Positions 1-9,416 of a stretch of DNA of 52,044 nt are shown piece after piece (positions within the stretch are counted from its first letter, which is position 1; each line of letters begins with the position of its first letter). Both the position numbers and the translations under genes were made by a program. Source of the DNA: a virus; IMG/VR virus record IMGVR_UViG_3300030329_005741, positions 1 through 52,044 of that record; one strand, 5' to 3'. The notes under the pieces are model-generated. The model had not been told where the DNA came from. It searched no databases and worked only from the letters and a program-made list of their open reading frames with translations.

Positions 1-3000
1 TGGTAGTAGTCGTCGTCGTGGTAGTAGTCGTCGTCGTGGTAGTAGTCGTCGTCGTAGTAGTCGTCGTAGTAGTCGTCGTCGTAGTAGTAGTCGTCGTAGT
101 AGTCGTAGTAGTAGTCGTCGTAGTCGTCGTCGTAGTAGTCGTCGTCGTAGTAGTCGTCGTAGTAGTCGTCGTAGTAGTCGTCGTCGTGGTAGTCGTCGTC
201 GTCGGCGCAACGGTGGTGGTCGAGGTCGGCACGCAATAGCACTCACAGTCTGCTTGAGTTGGGTCAGAGCAGGGTTGCCCTTGATAGCCGCCCGATACAT
301 ATGTGCATTCATAAGAAGACCCCGGAGGACAAGAGGTCGTCGTCGTTGTTGTGCATATTGTGAAATCATCACCATATTTATATCCAACTATATAATCATG
401 AGGCCACTTTCCATCAGCACTGCTTGGATCATCATCCGGATGACCACACCCTCCCACAGCGCCCGTAGCGCTTTCTCCAACTACAGTTAGATAATAAGTC
501 CCCTCTGGCAATGAAACTTCAATTCGCTCAGATCCAAGTCCATCGCTATCAGTGCAAGCTACATAAGCTGTGTTCGGTTCCTCAGTGACATCCCCAGTGG
601 TCGCATCAAGCTTATGAAGGCATAACTGTATATCAAATTTATGCATACCTCCGGAACAACTATTCGGAACTCCCCACCCGCTACAATCTCCATCGGGGCC
701 ATTATCGCAAGCTGTAAATTGGAATTTTTTATTAGCTTGAGCGGCGGCTACGTCGAACTTCCAAACATCAGCACGATTCCAGCCCATTAATGTTTGAATG
801 CCCGTATCTTGCCAGCCGCCACTTGCATCCCACTGGGTTGTGGTAGGCAAATTCAAATCGCTTGCGTCCGTCTTATAAATGTCTACTTCGTTACATTTAA
901 AATCTTCTGGAACGCTTGGAGGTGGCGGACAATTATCGCATGGCCACCATCCTACAGCCATGTATCCAGCGTCACTACGGTGTTGTTGCGCGTTACTTAA
1001 GTCATTCGCATTAAGTCCCGCATCGGTTCTTCTCTTCAACCCTTCCACGCCGGACGTGACCCCCAGCGCGAACAATTCTCTAAGCTGATCTGGCGGATAT
1101 TTATTATTCACAGCGCTAGATGTCGGATCTATGGAAACGTTACACCACAAAGGGTCAACAACAACGAAACACTTGTATGTGTCAGTCTTTTTGCCATTAT
1201 TGTCTACTCTATCTGGGTCATATTTATCACAGGGCAATAATTCACCCTTAAACGTCTTCATAGGATCACCCAATCTTTTGTTATTATCTACAGCAGGAAC
1301 AAAAGGCCCTTGTTCAACTATAGCGGGCTGCGTATCTCCTTTTGCATAACGCTTGACATCGCCTACGGCGGTTTCCCAATGCGTATCTTGCTCCCCCCAT
1401 CCAGCAAATTCTAACATCCATCCATTTTCCACGTTTTGGGTCCATGTATCCGCCGGGGCTACGCCAGCCGAATCATCACGACGACACACAGTGCATACGT
1501 CGCCCATTTGCCAATCCGTCTTTCCATAGCCCTGTAGAATAACTGTACGAGTATCCCAGAAAGGAAATCCTGATCCACACTCAACATCGTTGGTTGTTCT
1601 TTGGGGCTGACTTATTTCTGTACACGAAAGGCTATATCGTTTATCTCCATACGTCCATCCTGCGCCCGCTACAGTCGGATCAGCGACAGGGTTAGTGTCA
1701 AGAGCATGACTTTTATAGCGCACCACCCAATCAGTTGCTTCATCGGGAGTAGCGCCTATAGGAGCGCCCACCATCTCATCGTCTTGGTTACGGTTTGGTC
1801 CTGCGTATGGAAATGCGCAAGCGCATTTGGGATCTGACCAATCAGAGGGGTCGTTCTCGTGCCCGGGGGGCGCTGACCACAATTTAGTATTTGGATCTTG
1901 ATTCCAAGTCGTTGGGGTTCCAAGTCCATATCCCCTGTATTTATGTATCATTTCAGCCTTGGGATCGCCGGGGGGGTGGACAATATCCACTGGTACAAAA
2001 TCGTAAGAAGGAATTCCCAATATTTCGTTTACACCCGGATTCCAATCGCTCGCACTAGTAAGGGTTTCGTTACCCTCGTTATGGCTCCAAGCTTGACTAT
2101 GTCCCATTCCGCCGAAAACAATATATTTTTTATTATTTCCATTTGTATATTGTTTTATGATTTCAGCCCAATGTCGATTAGACCCTCCATTTAATGGTCC
2201 AAAACAACCCGCGCAATTTCCGGCTGTAGCTATATACCCTCTGTTGCTGGCTGTAAGGATGGCATTGTCGATACTAAGCGCGGTGTTGGGACCGCCCATT
2301 TCCAGACACTGCTCACTGTTGTTGAAGTCACGGTTACAATCTATTGGCACTACTTCGATTCCGGCGGCAGCCGCATTTTCTACAAATTTATATAGCCATT
2401 CGTATCCCCAAGGTTCCCAATTTGCCGCGTGGGGCCATGACGACCAGTAGTGACTGTTTGTGGCTTGGTTCACTCTACTGTCCCAATCTACGCCTCCGGT
2501 CATCGTATTGTTTCTTAAAACCAAATCTCCTTGACTAAAATCTCCCACACTTGATCCTTCAGTCGCGAAAAAGTCGAACGCCCATTTTTTGTCTGATTTA
2601 CCCATCTCCGTGAATATATAATCAACGCTAATAGGTATGCTACCGCTTGCTATGTCATTCAATAGATCGTAGGCGGTCATTGTGCCATGGATTTCGCCAA
2701 TAAAAATTCCATTGTGAGCTTGAACGTCGTCAGCCATTTTGCTTATAATGTTTGCTCCACCACATACTGTGGCTTCAGAGCTAATTATTTGGCCTTCGCA
2801 AACGCTCATATTTTTTTCATCAAACCAACCATAGCCAGCTTGTGGCTGCGTACCGCCCGCCCAAGTGCTCCCCATGTAATTAGTATCAAAATAAGCATAA
2901 AATTTTTCTACGACCTCTGCTTCATCGTCTATTTTTGCTTTACCGATGTTCTCGACCATCATGGTCTCCACGCCAGCCGCGAAGTTGAGCGTTACAGAAA

Positions 3001-6000
3001 TACCCCCCACCGTACCCATCGTTCCTTCTCCGCCATCAGGAGAAGCGGGTTCAGTTAAGCCTGATGTTGGTGATGGTGGAGTGCCGTGTCCTTCAAAATC
3101 ATCCTCACTCGCTAAGGCTCCCGGGTCCCCCCCACTAAATCGACTAAAGGTAAAAAGGCCAACTGTTCCCGTCTGCGGGCCATGCCCTATATTTACAATG
3201 CATTTTATTGGCGTAGATAAGTCTCCATGTCTACGGACTTTGAATTTAATTTCCTCTCCTTCTTGAAATTGCTTAAGACCTCTTGGGGGCATAAAGTAGT
3301 CCGAAAAAGGAGGGGGATCTGTGATAGTGTTGGGAAGGGGATCACTATCTGTATCAAAAGTAAACCAACTAGTCATACACGTTGGTTCCTTAAAAGTTTC
3401 TTGGAGCATATTTGCTCCACCCATACCTTGTTTCGCTCCTTCCTCTTCACAATACTGTTGGCCAACATTGTTTGGTACATGCCAATGAGTATTATCATCG
3501 GTGAGCCATTCTGGAAGCCTTACTGGTTTAATCGTCTTACCAATAATTTCTACAGGATCAGGTTCAGAGGTGTAGAGGGGGCTGCCATCTGGTTTGGTAG
3601 CGGCATACCATCGGTACGGCACGGCAAATATATTATGATTACCGTTTATCGCTTGAGCGAAATCCCTATCTCGAAGACCTCGGCTTGCTTGTGGCTGCGG
3701 GATTGACTGCTTATCGTGAGGATGAGGATTAAGGTATATCGGCCTATTATACGTAACTCCGGCTCGGGTAAATTCTTTTAATTTCGGCCCCTGCATTGGA
3801 GTGCCTCGCCACTCATCCACTAACGTTCCATCTTGACCTGAAGGTCCGGGATCATATCCGTACTGCACACCATTTTCATCTTTACATAAATATCCAATGT
3901 AACAACATTGGTGATCTGAACCAGAGATAGCATCGGTTGGCGTTACTACTGGCAATTGATATCCATCCACGGTAGCGCCGTCGCGCACTTGAGCACCGGG
4001 ACCATTCCACGTTGCTTTTGGAGGGTTAACAAACCAATCCATTACAATGTGAGTTGCATCGTTCCCCCCCTGTGGGGTTTGCATGCCATGCGTGGGTATG
4101 TCAAAAGTAGCTGGCATTACTCTGTGTTGATGAAAACTAGATTTAATTCTATCTTTCTTGCCATCTAAAGCCTGTCCGGCGTTGAATATAGGATCAGCGT
4201 CCACAATTTCCCAACCATCTTCCGCTTGCCGTTTAACAAAAGTAAAGAAGCCAGACCCAGAAATGTTCCATGATAACGAAGTGTCTTGTAATAGCATAGA
4301 TCTATACTGCCACTTAGAATTTACTGGACCAGATAAAGCATTCGCTTTAAGAGCGTTCATTTCTAGATAATTTGTGCCGACAGGGTTAACTACAACGTCC
4401 TCATCCCAACAGTTTTTTCCAACATATTCACACCAACTGAAACCTCCCGTCATGGAGGGGCTAGAGCCTTCGTAAACGGCCAGATTTTTCCACCCCGTGG
4501 TATATTGTGTTTGACATTCTCCATTATTGGTGGGAGGGCAAAAAGCTTCTAACGTAGCGGCACGAACATGCAGTCCAGTGAAATATAGTCCTGTACTCGC
4601 AGGAACTGGAGGCATGCCGTTTTCAGTTACGTTGATCGCTCTTCTTTCATCGATGGCCATATTGCTCGAAGGCCGCGCTGCCCCGGCGGTGTATCCAGCA
4701 TGAATAGTATTCCAACTCGCAGTACCGGGACCAAAAGTGACAATGTTATCTTGTAGGTCTGTATTATATGCTGCCATACATGGTCTTCCTTGAAAGCAAT
4801 TACAGTTAACATCATAGCTCTCGATAGCCTTGCTAGCGCAGTTATTATCGTTATTTACAAAAATTACTTGTTTAGTTGCGTAATGAGAAAGAACCTCCGC
4901 GCCGTTTTCCCATTTATGAACTTTTACGGCTTCGTCGGAGTCATTGTTATCCCATTGAAAAAATGTAGGGTTGTGCAGGGGAGCGCCAAGGACCGGATCG
5001 CTTTTTTTATTGCCGGGAAAGAAAAGCATCGGATCTACAACATTACCAATAACATTGCCGTCTGCCATTCCTATGTTATTAAAAATGTGCATATTTTCAC
5101 CGGGACCACATTCGCCCGATTCATAACAACAAGAATCATGAACTTCTATCGCCTTATGACTCTGAGTCCCGTTTTGCCCCACAACCCAAGGAGTACCCAA
5201 CTGACTATAGGGGCGCGTATCTGTTTCGTCGGTAGATTGATTTTTAACAATCGTGCTTACTTGGATGGTTATTACCTCTCCATCATCATTTTCTAATTTA
5301 ATTGCTTTGTGTTTCGTTCCATCATTTGGGTTGTTTGTTACGTCTAGAAGAAGGGCGTCAATATCTGAAGCGGTTACGCCACTCCCGGCGGCTCCCGCCG
5401 AAAAATACCAATACCTAGGCGTCCAAGTTCCATTTACATCTTCTCCCTCTACATCACATCTATAAGCTTTATAAAAACCACAATCCGCAGTATCAATTAC
5501 TACATCACCGCTAGCAGCATCAATATGCCATCTCACTGTTGGGGCTTTGCCGTTACTACCAGTGACAGTGCCGCCATCTATATTATTGTTTGGCGATTTG
5601 TTTGGCCCCATTGGATTATATTGAGCCGCAGTAGTATCTCCATAGTTTTCTGGGTAAGGGTAACCCCAGTTAAACCTCAAAGGCCATGTGCTAGCTCCCT
5701 CCGGCCCGCCTTTTCCTGATTTATGAAAAACGTTGGGCAATTGCGCGGTATTAATATTATCATAATGAGGAATTCCTTGGTCCTTTGAAATGGTGCCTTT
5801 TTTTATTATTATACCGTCAACAGTTCCATCTTCTAAGACTATGTTATGAGTATTGTTTTTTGCTTCTAAGTCTGCCCAACTAACTCCCGGTGCAGTAAAG
5901 TGAACCTTAACACTTACTTCATTATTTGGGTCGTTGGGATCTGTGATCGTTTCTCCACAAACTACCCCCGTATAGTAAACGGGACAAAAGTTACAAGTAT

Positions 6001-8512
6001 CCACATGTGTGCCGCTAGAATCATTCGTATCATTGTCGGTGTCTTGATAAATAAATAAATGTTCAGCATTAACGCCCGCTTGTCCGGGCGTAGTTGGGTC
6101 AGTTTCCCAATTGTAAGCCGCTGCATTGAGTGAACCTAACTGCTTTCCATTTCCATGATTAACGGTGATAGCCTTAGTCGCTATGGCTGTGGAAAAGGGC
6201 GCACTATCTACTAACGTATTTATCTGTGCAATAGTGGGGGTATAATCGACAGCATGAGTTATGTTGCCATGCCTTGGGTCTCTTACGAGTTGTCGCAATC
6301 TAAGAACATGCCGGAGCATGTCATTATCTTTTTCCCATTTTACATATTGAGCGTTTGGAGCTTTATCAGCATGAAAGGCAAGCTGCTTTGGGTATGTGTT
6401 ATTACCGTACGTAAGATGACCAAGGTTAGTGTCAGTCATTGGGGATGCAAAATTATACCTTTGAACGCATGAGTCGATTGGCTGATCGGCGTTAAAAAAA
6501 TCTGGATTGTTGGCTGTTTTTAATCCCAAAACACCTGTGGTGTTTTCGTTAACGCCGTCGAATTTAAACAATATTATATTTTTGTCAAACATTCCAACGC
6601 CTTCTGATGGCTCCCATACAATAGTCCCATCGCCTTGCTTGACATTTAAAATTGGACGCTTAAATCCTATGTAAACATCTTTAGCCAGTGTGTTGATCCA
6701 GATCATTACGACTGCGGTAATACCAATATTGTGATTACCTTGCGGCGAAATTCTCCACCCCACTATGGGTTCTTCTACCCCGATTAATAATTTGCTGGGG
6801 CTACCGTTCGATAACGGAGAGTATCTTTCTTGTATTTCTGACGACGATAAAGTTGCAAAATCATTTGGAGAGGCTCCGGCGGGAGCAATAGACTTTACTA
6901 CAACTATTTCTTCATTTGAGCCATCAACTATTTTTAAGGAATCCCCTACTCGTATATTAGCGCAATTTCCGTTAGTACAATCTATTTCAAAACTTGTATC
7001 TCCCTGAGAAATTTCTTTCGCTACTCGACCCCCTTGAGATGTTCCGCAGACAAAAACATAATTATTTTCATCTATATCATCAACTAAACTAGGAGATATT
7101 TTATATTCTATTTCGCAATTTGCTTTTTCAGTTATTTTTGTTATCCTGTGGTAATAAGTAACAGGGTCAATGTCAGGATCGAGCGAAACTTTAGTAAAAT
7201 AAATACAATCACCTTCTTTTGCTATTTCTGTTAGAGAAGCTCCGACAGTTTGATCACAAAATGTTAAAATATTAGTATTTTTAGTCGCAAGCTTTCGTGT
7301 AACTCCATAAGAATTTCCATTTGACTGATCGCAATTATCGGAGGTACATGCTGGCATATCTTCTATGTTTGTCCCCCAAACAAATTCATCACACCCCGGA
7401 CATCCGGCAGACCCCTTATCTCCTTGATAACCTTTTCCTGCGTAAGATCCAGAAATTCCTTGGTATCCTTGATACCCTGCTTCCCCTGAGGCTCCAGCAA
7501 TACCCGCTCCGCCCGGAACGCCTTGATAACCTTGATATCCATGCCCTTGATAACCTTGGTATCCAGCGCCTTGGTAGCCTTGATAACCTTGTCCAGCGTA
7601 AGCGCCAGAATCTCCTTGATAACCTTGGCTGCCTTGATAGCCTTGGTAGCCTTGAATTCCTGCGTCACCTTGGTAACCTTGATAACCAGCGCCTTGATAA
7701 CCTTGGCTACCTTGGTAGCCTTGATATCCTTGAATTCCTTGGTCTCCTTGATCTCCTTGGTAACCTACAGCGCCCCAGCTACCAGACATACCTTGGTAAC
7801 CTTGATGTCCCACTCCTTGATAGCCTTGATACCCTTGATAACCCTGATGCCCTACTCCTTGGTTGCCTTGATAACCTTGATACCCTCTAAGGTCGCTAGT
7901 TCCATCAGCGCCAGTCATTTTTAATATACCACCCATGTTAGGATGAGTAGTACAGTAATAATGCATATTTTCGTTCACCCCATTAGGTACATCCCACATC
8001 AAATATGAAGAACCATCTCCATCTGTTCCGGATTTAACTAACTCGAAATTAGAAATGCCTGTGTAAGTGCTGTGGCTTTGATGATTTCCATCTTCCCCCG
8101 TAGACAAAGAAAAAATATGAGTGCTGTTAGATGGGTGGCTTAAATTGAACTTATATTTAAAATTAGGTAAAAGCTTTAAGGTGGGCTGTTGAATATTGTC
8201 AATATAATATCTTCCGGCATTTACGGTTACATAAAATTCAATTTCAGCTACGCCCGGATTACCTTGGTGGCCCTGATAGCCTTGATAACCTTGGAATCCT
8301 TGGGGGCCAACATTCCCAATTATTCCTGCTACGCCGATATCCCCCTGATAACCCATGGGGCCTTGCGGTCCGGGCGCTCCCGATCCTGACCCTCCGCTTG
8401 ATGCTGTTCCGCCGCCGGAAGAAGTTGAAGATGTAGACGAAGAACTAGACGATCCTGACCCAGAAGAATAGATCTCGGAGTTGCTATGTAAATTTGTTAT
8501 GACAATCGGCAT
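1..8512 (-). CDS. Giant collagen-like tail fibre / adhesin, C-terminus beyond left edge
   Basis: An uninterrupted frame of at least 2,837 codons starts at ATG 8512, five bases after the preceding stop codon, and runs off the left edge. The order of parts is: Ser/Gly-rich N-terminus (residues 1-45), a short collagen-like block (46-86), a cupredoxin-like domain (about 87-195), a long Gly-Tyr-Gln collagen-like block (about 208-372), a long region with many Asp/Asn/Trp/Gly-rich segments, a Tiki/ChaN-like domain (about 1900-2180), a beta-rich segment resembling a pre-peptidase C-terminal domain (about 2520-2710), a Cys-rich linker and a poly-Thr run. Size, collagen-like repeats and position after the head genes indicate a virion fibre or adhesin that contacts the host. 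This role is inference; the repeats and motifs are read directly. The true length and C-terminal domain are unknown. Confidence 0.85.
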   Translation of the reverse strand, partial: MPIVITNLHSNSEIYSSGSGSSSSSSTSSTSSGGGTASSGGSGSGAPGPQGPMGYQGDIGVAGIIGNVGPQGFQGYQGYQGHQGNPGVAEIEFYVTVNAGRYYIDNIQQPTLKLLPNFKYKFNLSHPSNSTHIFSLSTGEDGNHQSHSTYTGISNFELVKSGTDGDGSSYLMWDVPNGVNENMHYYCTTHPNMGGILKMTGADGTSDLRGYQGYQGNQGVGHQGYQGYQGYQGVGHQGYQGMSGSWGAVGYQGDQGDQGIQGYQGYQGSQGYQGAGYQGYQGDAGIQGYQGYQGSQGYQGDSGAYAGQGYQGYQGAGYQGYQGHGYQGYQGVPGGAGIAGASGEAGYQGYQGISGSYAGKGYQGDKGSAGCPGCDEFVWGTNIEDMPACTSDNCDQSNGNSYGVTRKLATKNTNILTFCDQTVGASLTEIAKEGDCIYFTKVSLDPDIDPVTYYHRITKITEKANCEIEYKISPSLVDDIDENNYVFVCGTSQGGRVAKEISQGDTSFEIDCTNGNCANIRVGDSLKIVDGSNEEIVVVKSIAPAGASPNDFATLSSSEIQERYSPLSNGSPSKLLIGVEEPIVGWRISPQGNHNIGITAVVMIWINTLAKDVYIGFKRPILNVKQGDGTIVWEPSEGVGMFDKNIILFKFDGVNENTTGVLGLKTANNPDFFNADQPIDSCVQRYNFASPMTDTNLGHLTYGNNTYPKQLAFHADKAPNAQYVKWEKDNDMLRHVLRLRQLVRDPRHGNITHAVDYTPTIAQINTLVDSAPFSTAIATKAITVNHGNGKQLGSLNAAAYNWETDPTTPGQAGVNAEHLFIYQDTDNDTNDSSGTHVDTCNFCPVYYTGVVCGETITDPNDPNNEVSVKVHFTAPGVSWADLEAKNNTHNIVLEDGTVDGIIIKKGTISKDQGIPHYDNINTAQLPNVFHKSGKGGPEGASTWPLRFNWGYPYPENYGDTTAAQYNPMGPNKSPNNNIDGGTVTGSNGKAPTVRWHIDAASGDVVIDTADCGFYKAYRCDVEGEDVNGTWTPRYWYFSAGAAGSGVTASDIDALLLDVTNNPNDGTKHKAIKLENDDGEVITIQVSTIVKNQSTDETDTRPYSQLGTPWVVGQNGTQSHKAIEVHDSCCYESGECGPGENMHIFNNIGMADGNVIGNVVDPMLFFPGNKKSDPVLGAPLHNPTFFQWDNNDSDEAVKVHKWENGAEVLSHYATKQVIFVNNDNNCASKAIESYDVNCNCFQGRPCMAAYNTDLQDNIVTFGPGTASWNTIHAGYTAGAARPSSNMAIDERRAINVTENGMPPVPASTGLYFTGLHVRAATLEAFCPPTNNGECQTQYTTGWKNLAVYEGSSPSMTGGFSWCEYVGKNCWDEDVVVNPVGTNYLEMNALKANALSGPVNSKWQYRSMLLQDTSLSWNISGSGFFTFVKRQAEDGWEIVDADPIFNAGQALDGKKDRIKSSFHQHRVMPATFDIPTHGMQTPQGGNDATHIVMDWFVNPPKATWNGPGAQVRDGATVDGYQLPVVTPTDAISGSDHQCCYIGYLCKDENGVQYGYDPGPSGQDGTLVDEWRGTPMQGPKLKEFTRAGVTYNRPIYLNPHPHDKQSIPQPQASRGLRDRDFAQAINGNHNIFAVPYRWYAATKPDGSPLYTSEPDPVEIIGKTIKPVRLPEWLTDDNTHWHVPNNVGQQYCEEEGAKQGMGGANMLQETFKEPTCMTSWFTFDTDSDPLPNTITDPPPFSDYFMPPRGLKQFQEGEEIKFKVRRHGDLSTPIKCIVNIGHGPQTGTVGLFTFSRFSGGDPGALASEDDFEGHGTPPSPTSGLTEPASPDGGEGTMGTVGGISVTLNFAAGVETMMVENIGKAKIDDEAEVVEKFYAYFDTNYMGSTWAGGTQPQAGYGWFDEKNMSVCEGQIISSEATVCGGANIISKMADDVQAHNGIFIGEIHGTMTAYDLLNDIASGSIPISVDYIFTEMGKSDKKWAFDFFATEGSSVGDFSQGDLVLRNNTMTGGVDWDSRVNQATNSHYWSSWPHAANWEPWGYEWLYKFVENAAAAGIEVVPIDCNRDFNNSEQCLEMGGPNTALSIDNAILTASNRGYIATAGNCAGCFGPLNGGSNRHWAEIIKQYTNGNNKKYIVFGGMGHSQAWSHNEGNETLTSASDWNPGVNEILGIPSYDFVPVDIVHPPGDPKAEMIHKYRGYGLGTPTTWNQDPNTKLWSAPPGHENDPSDWSDPKCACAFPYAGPNRNQDDEMVGAPIGATPDEATDWVVRYKSHALDTNPVADPTVAGAGWTYGDKRYSLSCTEISQPQRTTNDVECGSGFPFWDTRTVILQGYGKTDWQMGDVCTVCRRDDSAGVAPADTWTQNVENGWMLEFAGWGEQDTHWETAVGDVKRYAKGDTQPAIVEQGPFVPAVDNNKRLGDPMKTFKGELLPCDKYDPDRVDNNGKKTDTYKCFVVVDPLWCNVSIDPTSSAVNNKYPPDQLRELFALGVTSGVEGLKRRTDAGLNANDLSNAQQHRSDAGYMAVGWWPCDNCPPPPSVPEDFKCNEVDIYKTDASDLNLPTTTQWDASGGWQDTGIQTLMGWNRADVWKFDVAAAQANKKFQFTACDNGPDGDCSGWGVPNSCSGGMHKFDIQLCLHKLDATTGDVTEEPNTAYVACTDSDGLGSERIEVSLPEGTYYLTVVGESATGAVGGCGHPDDDPSSADGKWPHDYIVGYKYGDDFTICTTTTTTSCPPGSSYECTYVSGGYQGQPCSDPTQADCECYCVPTSTTTVAPTTTTTTTTTTTTTTTTTTTTTTTTTTTTTTTTTTTTTTTTTTTTTTTTTTTTTTTTTTTTTTTTTTT
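2..202 (-). repeat. Poly-threonine tract, at least 67 codons, open at the window edge
   Basis: Every codon from 202 down to 2 is ACT, ACG or ACC; no ACA appears. It follows a Cys-rich linker (about ten Cys between residues 2700 and 2760) and a TSTTTVAPTTT segment. Such Thr runs usually form stiff, glycosylation-prone linkers before a terminal domain. The mixed codons argue that the run is kept at protein level and is not only a DNA slippage product. Confidence 0.9.
1972..2812 (-). other. Tiki/ChaN/EreA-like putative hydrolase domain inside the fibre gene
   Basis: Residues about 1900-2180 contain, in order, a hydrophobic strand ending in IGEIHGT (Glu1940, His1942), a strand ending in IFTEMG (Glu1969), IEVVPIDCNRD, and near the end YIVFGGMGHSQ (His2138). 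The order GExHG - strand-E - strand-D - GxxH is that of the Tiki/TraB/ChaN/EreA superfamily, whose members use these His and Glu residues for metal-dependent peptidase or esterase-type chemistry. Assignment is by motif reading only. A role in cutting a host surface polymer is inference. Confidence 0.6.
7398..7890 (-). repeat. Collagen-like GYQGYQG repeat block
   Basis: About 55 Gly-X-Y triplets, mostly GYQ with GNQ, GHQ, GDQ, GSQ and some interruptions such as GAGYQG. Tyr is the usual X residue and proline is rare, unlike classical collagen. It is a low-complexity DNA repeat (CCTTGATAA and CCTTGGTAG units on the plus strand) and likely changes length by slippage. A shorter block with the same pattern lies at about 8255-8375. 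Confidence 0.85.
7930..8254 (-). other. Cupredoxin-like domain inside the fibre gene
   Basis: Residues about 87-195 hold a beta-rich segment with candidate His126/His132 followed by Cys187-x2-His190-x2-Met193, in the local string YYCTTHPNMGG. The C-x2-H-x2-M spacing matches the type 1 copper loop of short cupredoxins. Related domains ending in YYYC..H..MGG are common in marine-phage structural proteins. Copper binding itself is inference. Confidence 0.65.
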
Positions 8513-8517
8513 TGTTT

Positions 8518-8877
8518 TTAGCTATAAGTATCAGATGAAGTTACTTGTGGGCTAATTATTAATTTTCCTCTAACGATTTTTTCTACGTACCCTGTTCCAG
8601 ACAAATCATATTTTTCTATATCATATACTCCTATAGTTACAGGCAAATTGTTTGTTTGGTTGGGGGTCAATAAAATATCCACGAGCCCTCCCGTAGCATC
8701 GTGGATTATCGGATTTAAATTAAGAATAATGTCTGTGTCAGAGTATTTTTGTTTTACTACCCCTCTTATCCCGTAGTTGGTTAAATCTACCGCATTATTA
8801 TTGTCATCAAGACAAGAAATCCTAATGTTAAAAGACGAACCTTGAGTAACGTTTAAGTCTACATTTTCCCCACTCAT
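8518..8877 (-). CDS. Small beta-sandwich virion protein, LtfC/BppU-N-like
   Basis: This 119-residue protein has the layout of a domain common in phage baseplate and fibre-attachment proteins: a start rich in short strands (QGSSFNIRISCLDDNNNAVD), then VDLTNYGIRG, then a Thr/Asn turn and YDIEKY...GKLIISPQVT at the end. Known relatives are all-beta domains that begin baseplate proteins or stand alone next to fibre genes. It ends five bases before the giant fibre start, so the two are probably co-translated, which supports an attachment or assembly role for the fibre. The family link is by pattern, not by search. Confidence 0.6.
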   Translation of the reverse strand: MSGENVDLNVTQGSSFNIRISCLDDNNNAVDLTNYGIRGVVKQKYSDTDIILNLNPIIHDATGGLVDILLTPNQTNNLPVTIGVYDIEKYDLSGTGYVEKIVRGKLIISPQVTSSDTYS

Positions 8878-8927
8878 ACTTATATTATTTACACCTGAGC
8901 GGAGAAAAAATACTTTTTTTTATTGCA

Positions 8928-9320
8928 TTATCTACCTTCTCCCAATATTTTCTTTAACTCGCTTGAAGGTTCGGAGTTTTTTGGGGGGACGATATCTGGC
9001 TTTCTATATCCAGAAATATATCTTTTAAATTCATAAATTAATTTTTTAGTAATAGTTACCCTATCATCCACAGGAATTAGTCCCATTTTATGAGCGTGAG
9101 TTTGTAAATCAGAAGTATTCATAGCATCTAGCTGCTTGATATAGTCATTTACATCAGTAGTACCATATTTTGTATTTCCCTTGTCTCCCCATATTTGATC
9201 AAGAGTCGTCGGTTGATATTTCTCCTCTTTGCCGTGGGTTTGGGAAAGGGATTCTAATGGCTTTTTAGTTTTTTTACTAGCTTTAGCCGTCTTTTTTGAT
9301 GTTTTTTTCTTTTGTGCCAT
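8928..9320 (-). CDS. Lys-rich virion-region protein with SAP/HeH-like C-terminal segment
   Basis: A 130-residue protein. The first 22 residues are almost entirely Lys, Ala, Ser and Thr. Residues about 60-105 (DYIKQLDAMNTSDLQTHAHK ... VTITKKLIYEFKRYI) have the helix-extended-loop-helix pattern of SAP/HeH modules, which often bind nucleic acid. It follows the capsid gene after a strong terminator and has its own -10 hexamer five bases before the ATG, so it is probably transcribed separately. Its function is unknown; a head-completion or DNA-contacting role is a guess. Confidence 0.6.
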   Translation of the reverse strand: MAQKKKTSKKTAKASKKTKKPLESLSQTHGKEEKYQPTTLDQIWGDKGNTKYGTTDVNDYIKQLDAMNTSDLQTHAHKMGLIPVDDRVTITKKLIYEFKRYISGYRKPDIVPPKNSEPSSELKKILGEGR

Positions 9321-9325
9321 AACTT

Positions 9326-9353
9326 ATTATATAAGACTTAATTAAAAAAGCAA
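9326..9353 (-). promoter_or_regulatory. Candidate leaderless promoter for the Lys-rich gene
   Basis: TTGCTT, 16 bases, TATAAT, 5 bases, ATG. It lies just downstream of the capsid terminator. Confidence 0.45.
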
Positions 9354-9363
9354 ATATTTAAAC

Positions 9364-9388
9364 AAAAAATCCCCGCCCGAAGGCGGGG
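9364..9388 (-). terminator. Rho-independent terminator after the major capsid gene
   Basis: Read on the minus strand: CCCCGCC, loop TTCG, GGCGGGG, then A and six T. It lies about 30 bases after the capsid stop codon. The UUCG tetraloop and clean U tract make it one of the clearest terminators in the window. Confidence 0.9.
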
Positions 9389-9416
9389 ATAAGAGCTAAT
9401 TGTCGTAATAACGAGA

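Noticed and set aside
18-239. Plus-strand poly-valine ORF
   Set aside because: It is the complement of the poly-Thr tract in the fibre gene; the minus frame is open for over 2,800 codons.
7363-7668. Minus-strand ORF of repeated KAIK units
   Set aside because: It is a shadow in another frame of the collagen-like GYQ repeat.
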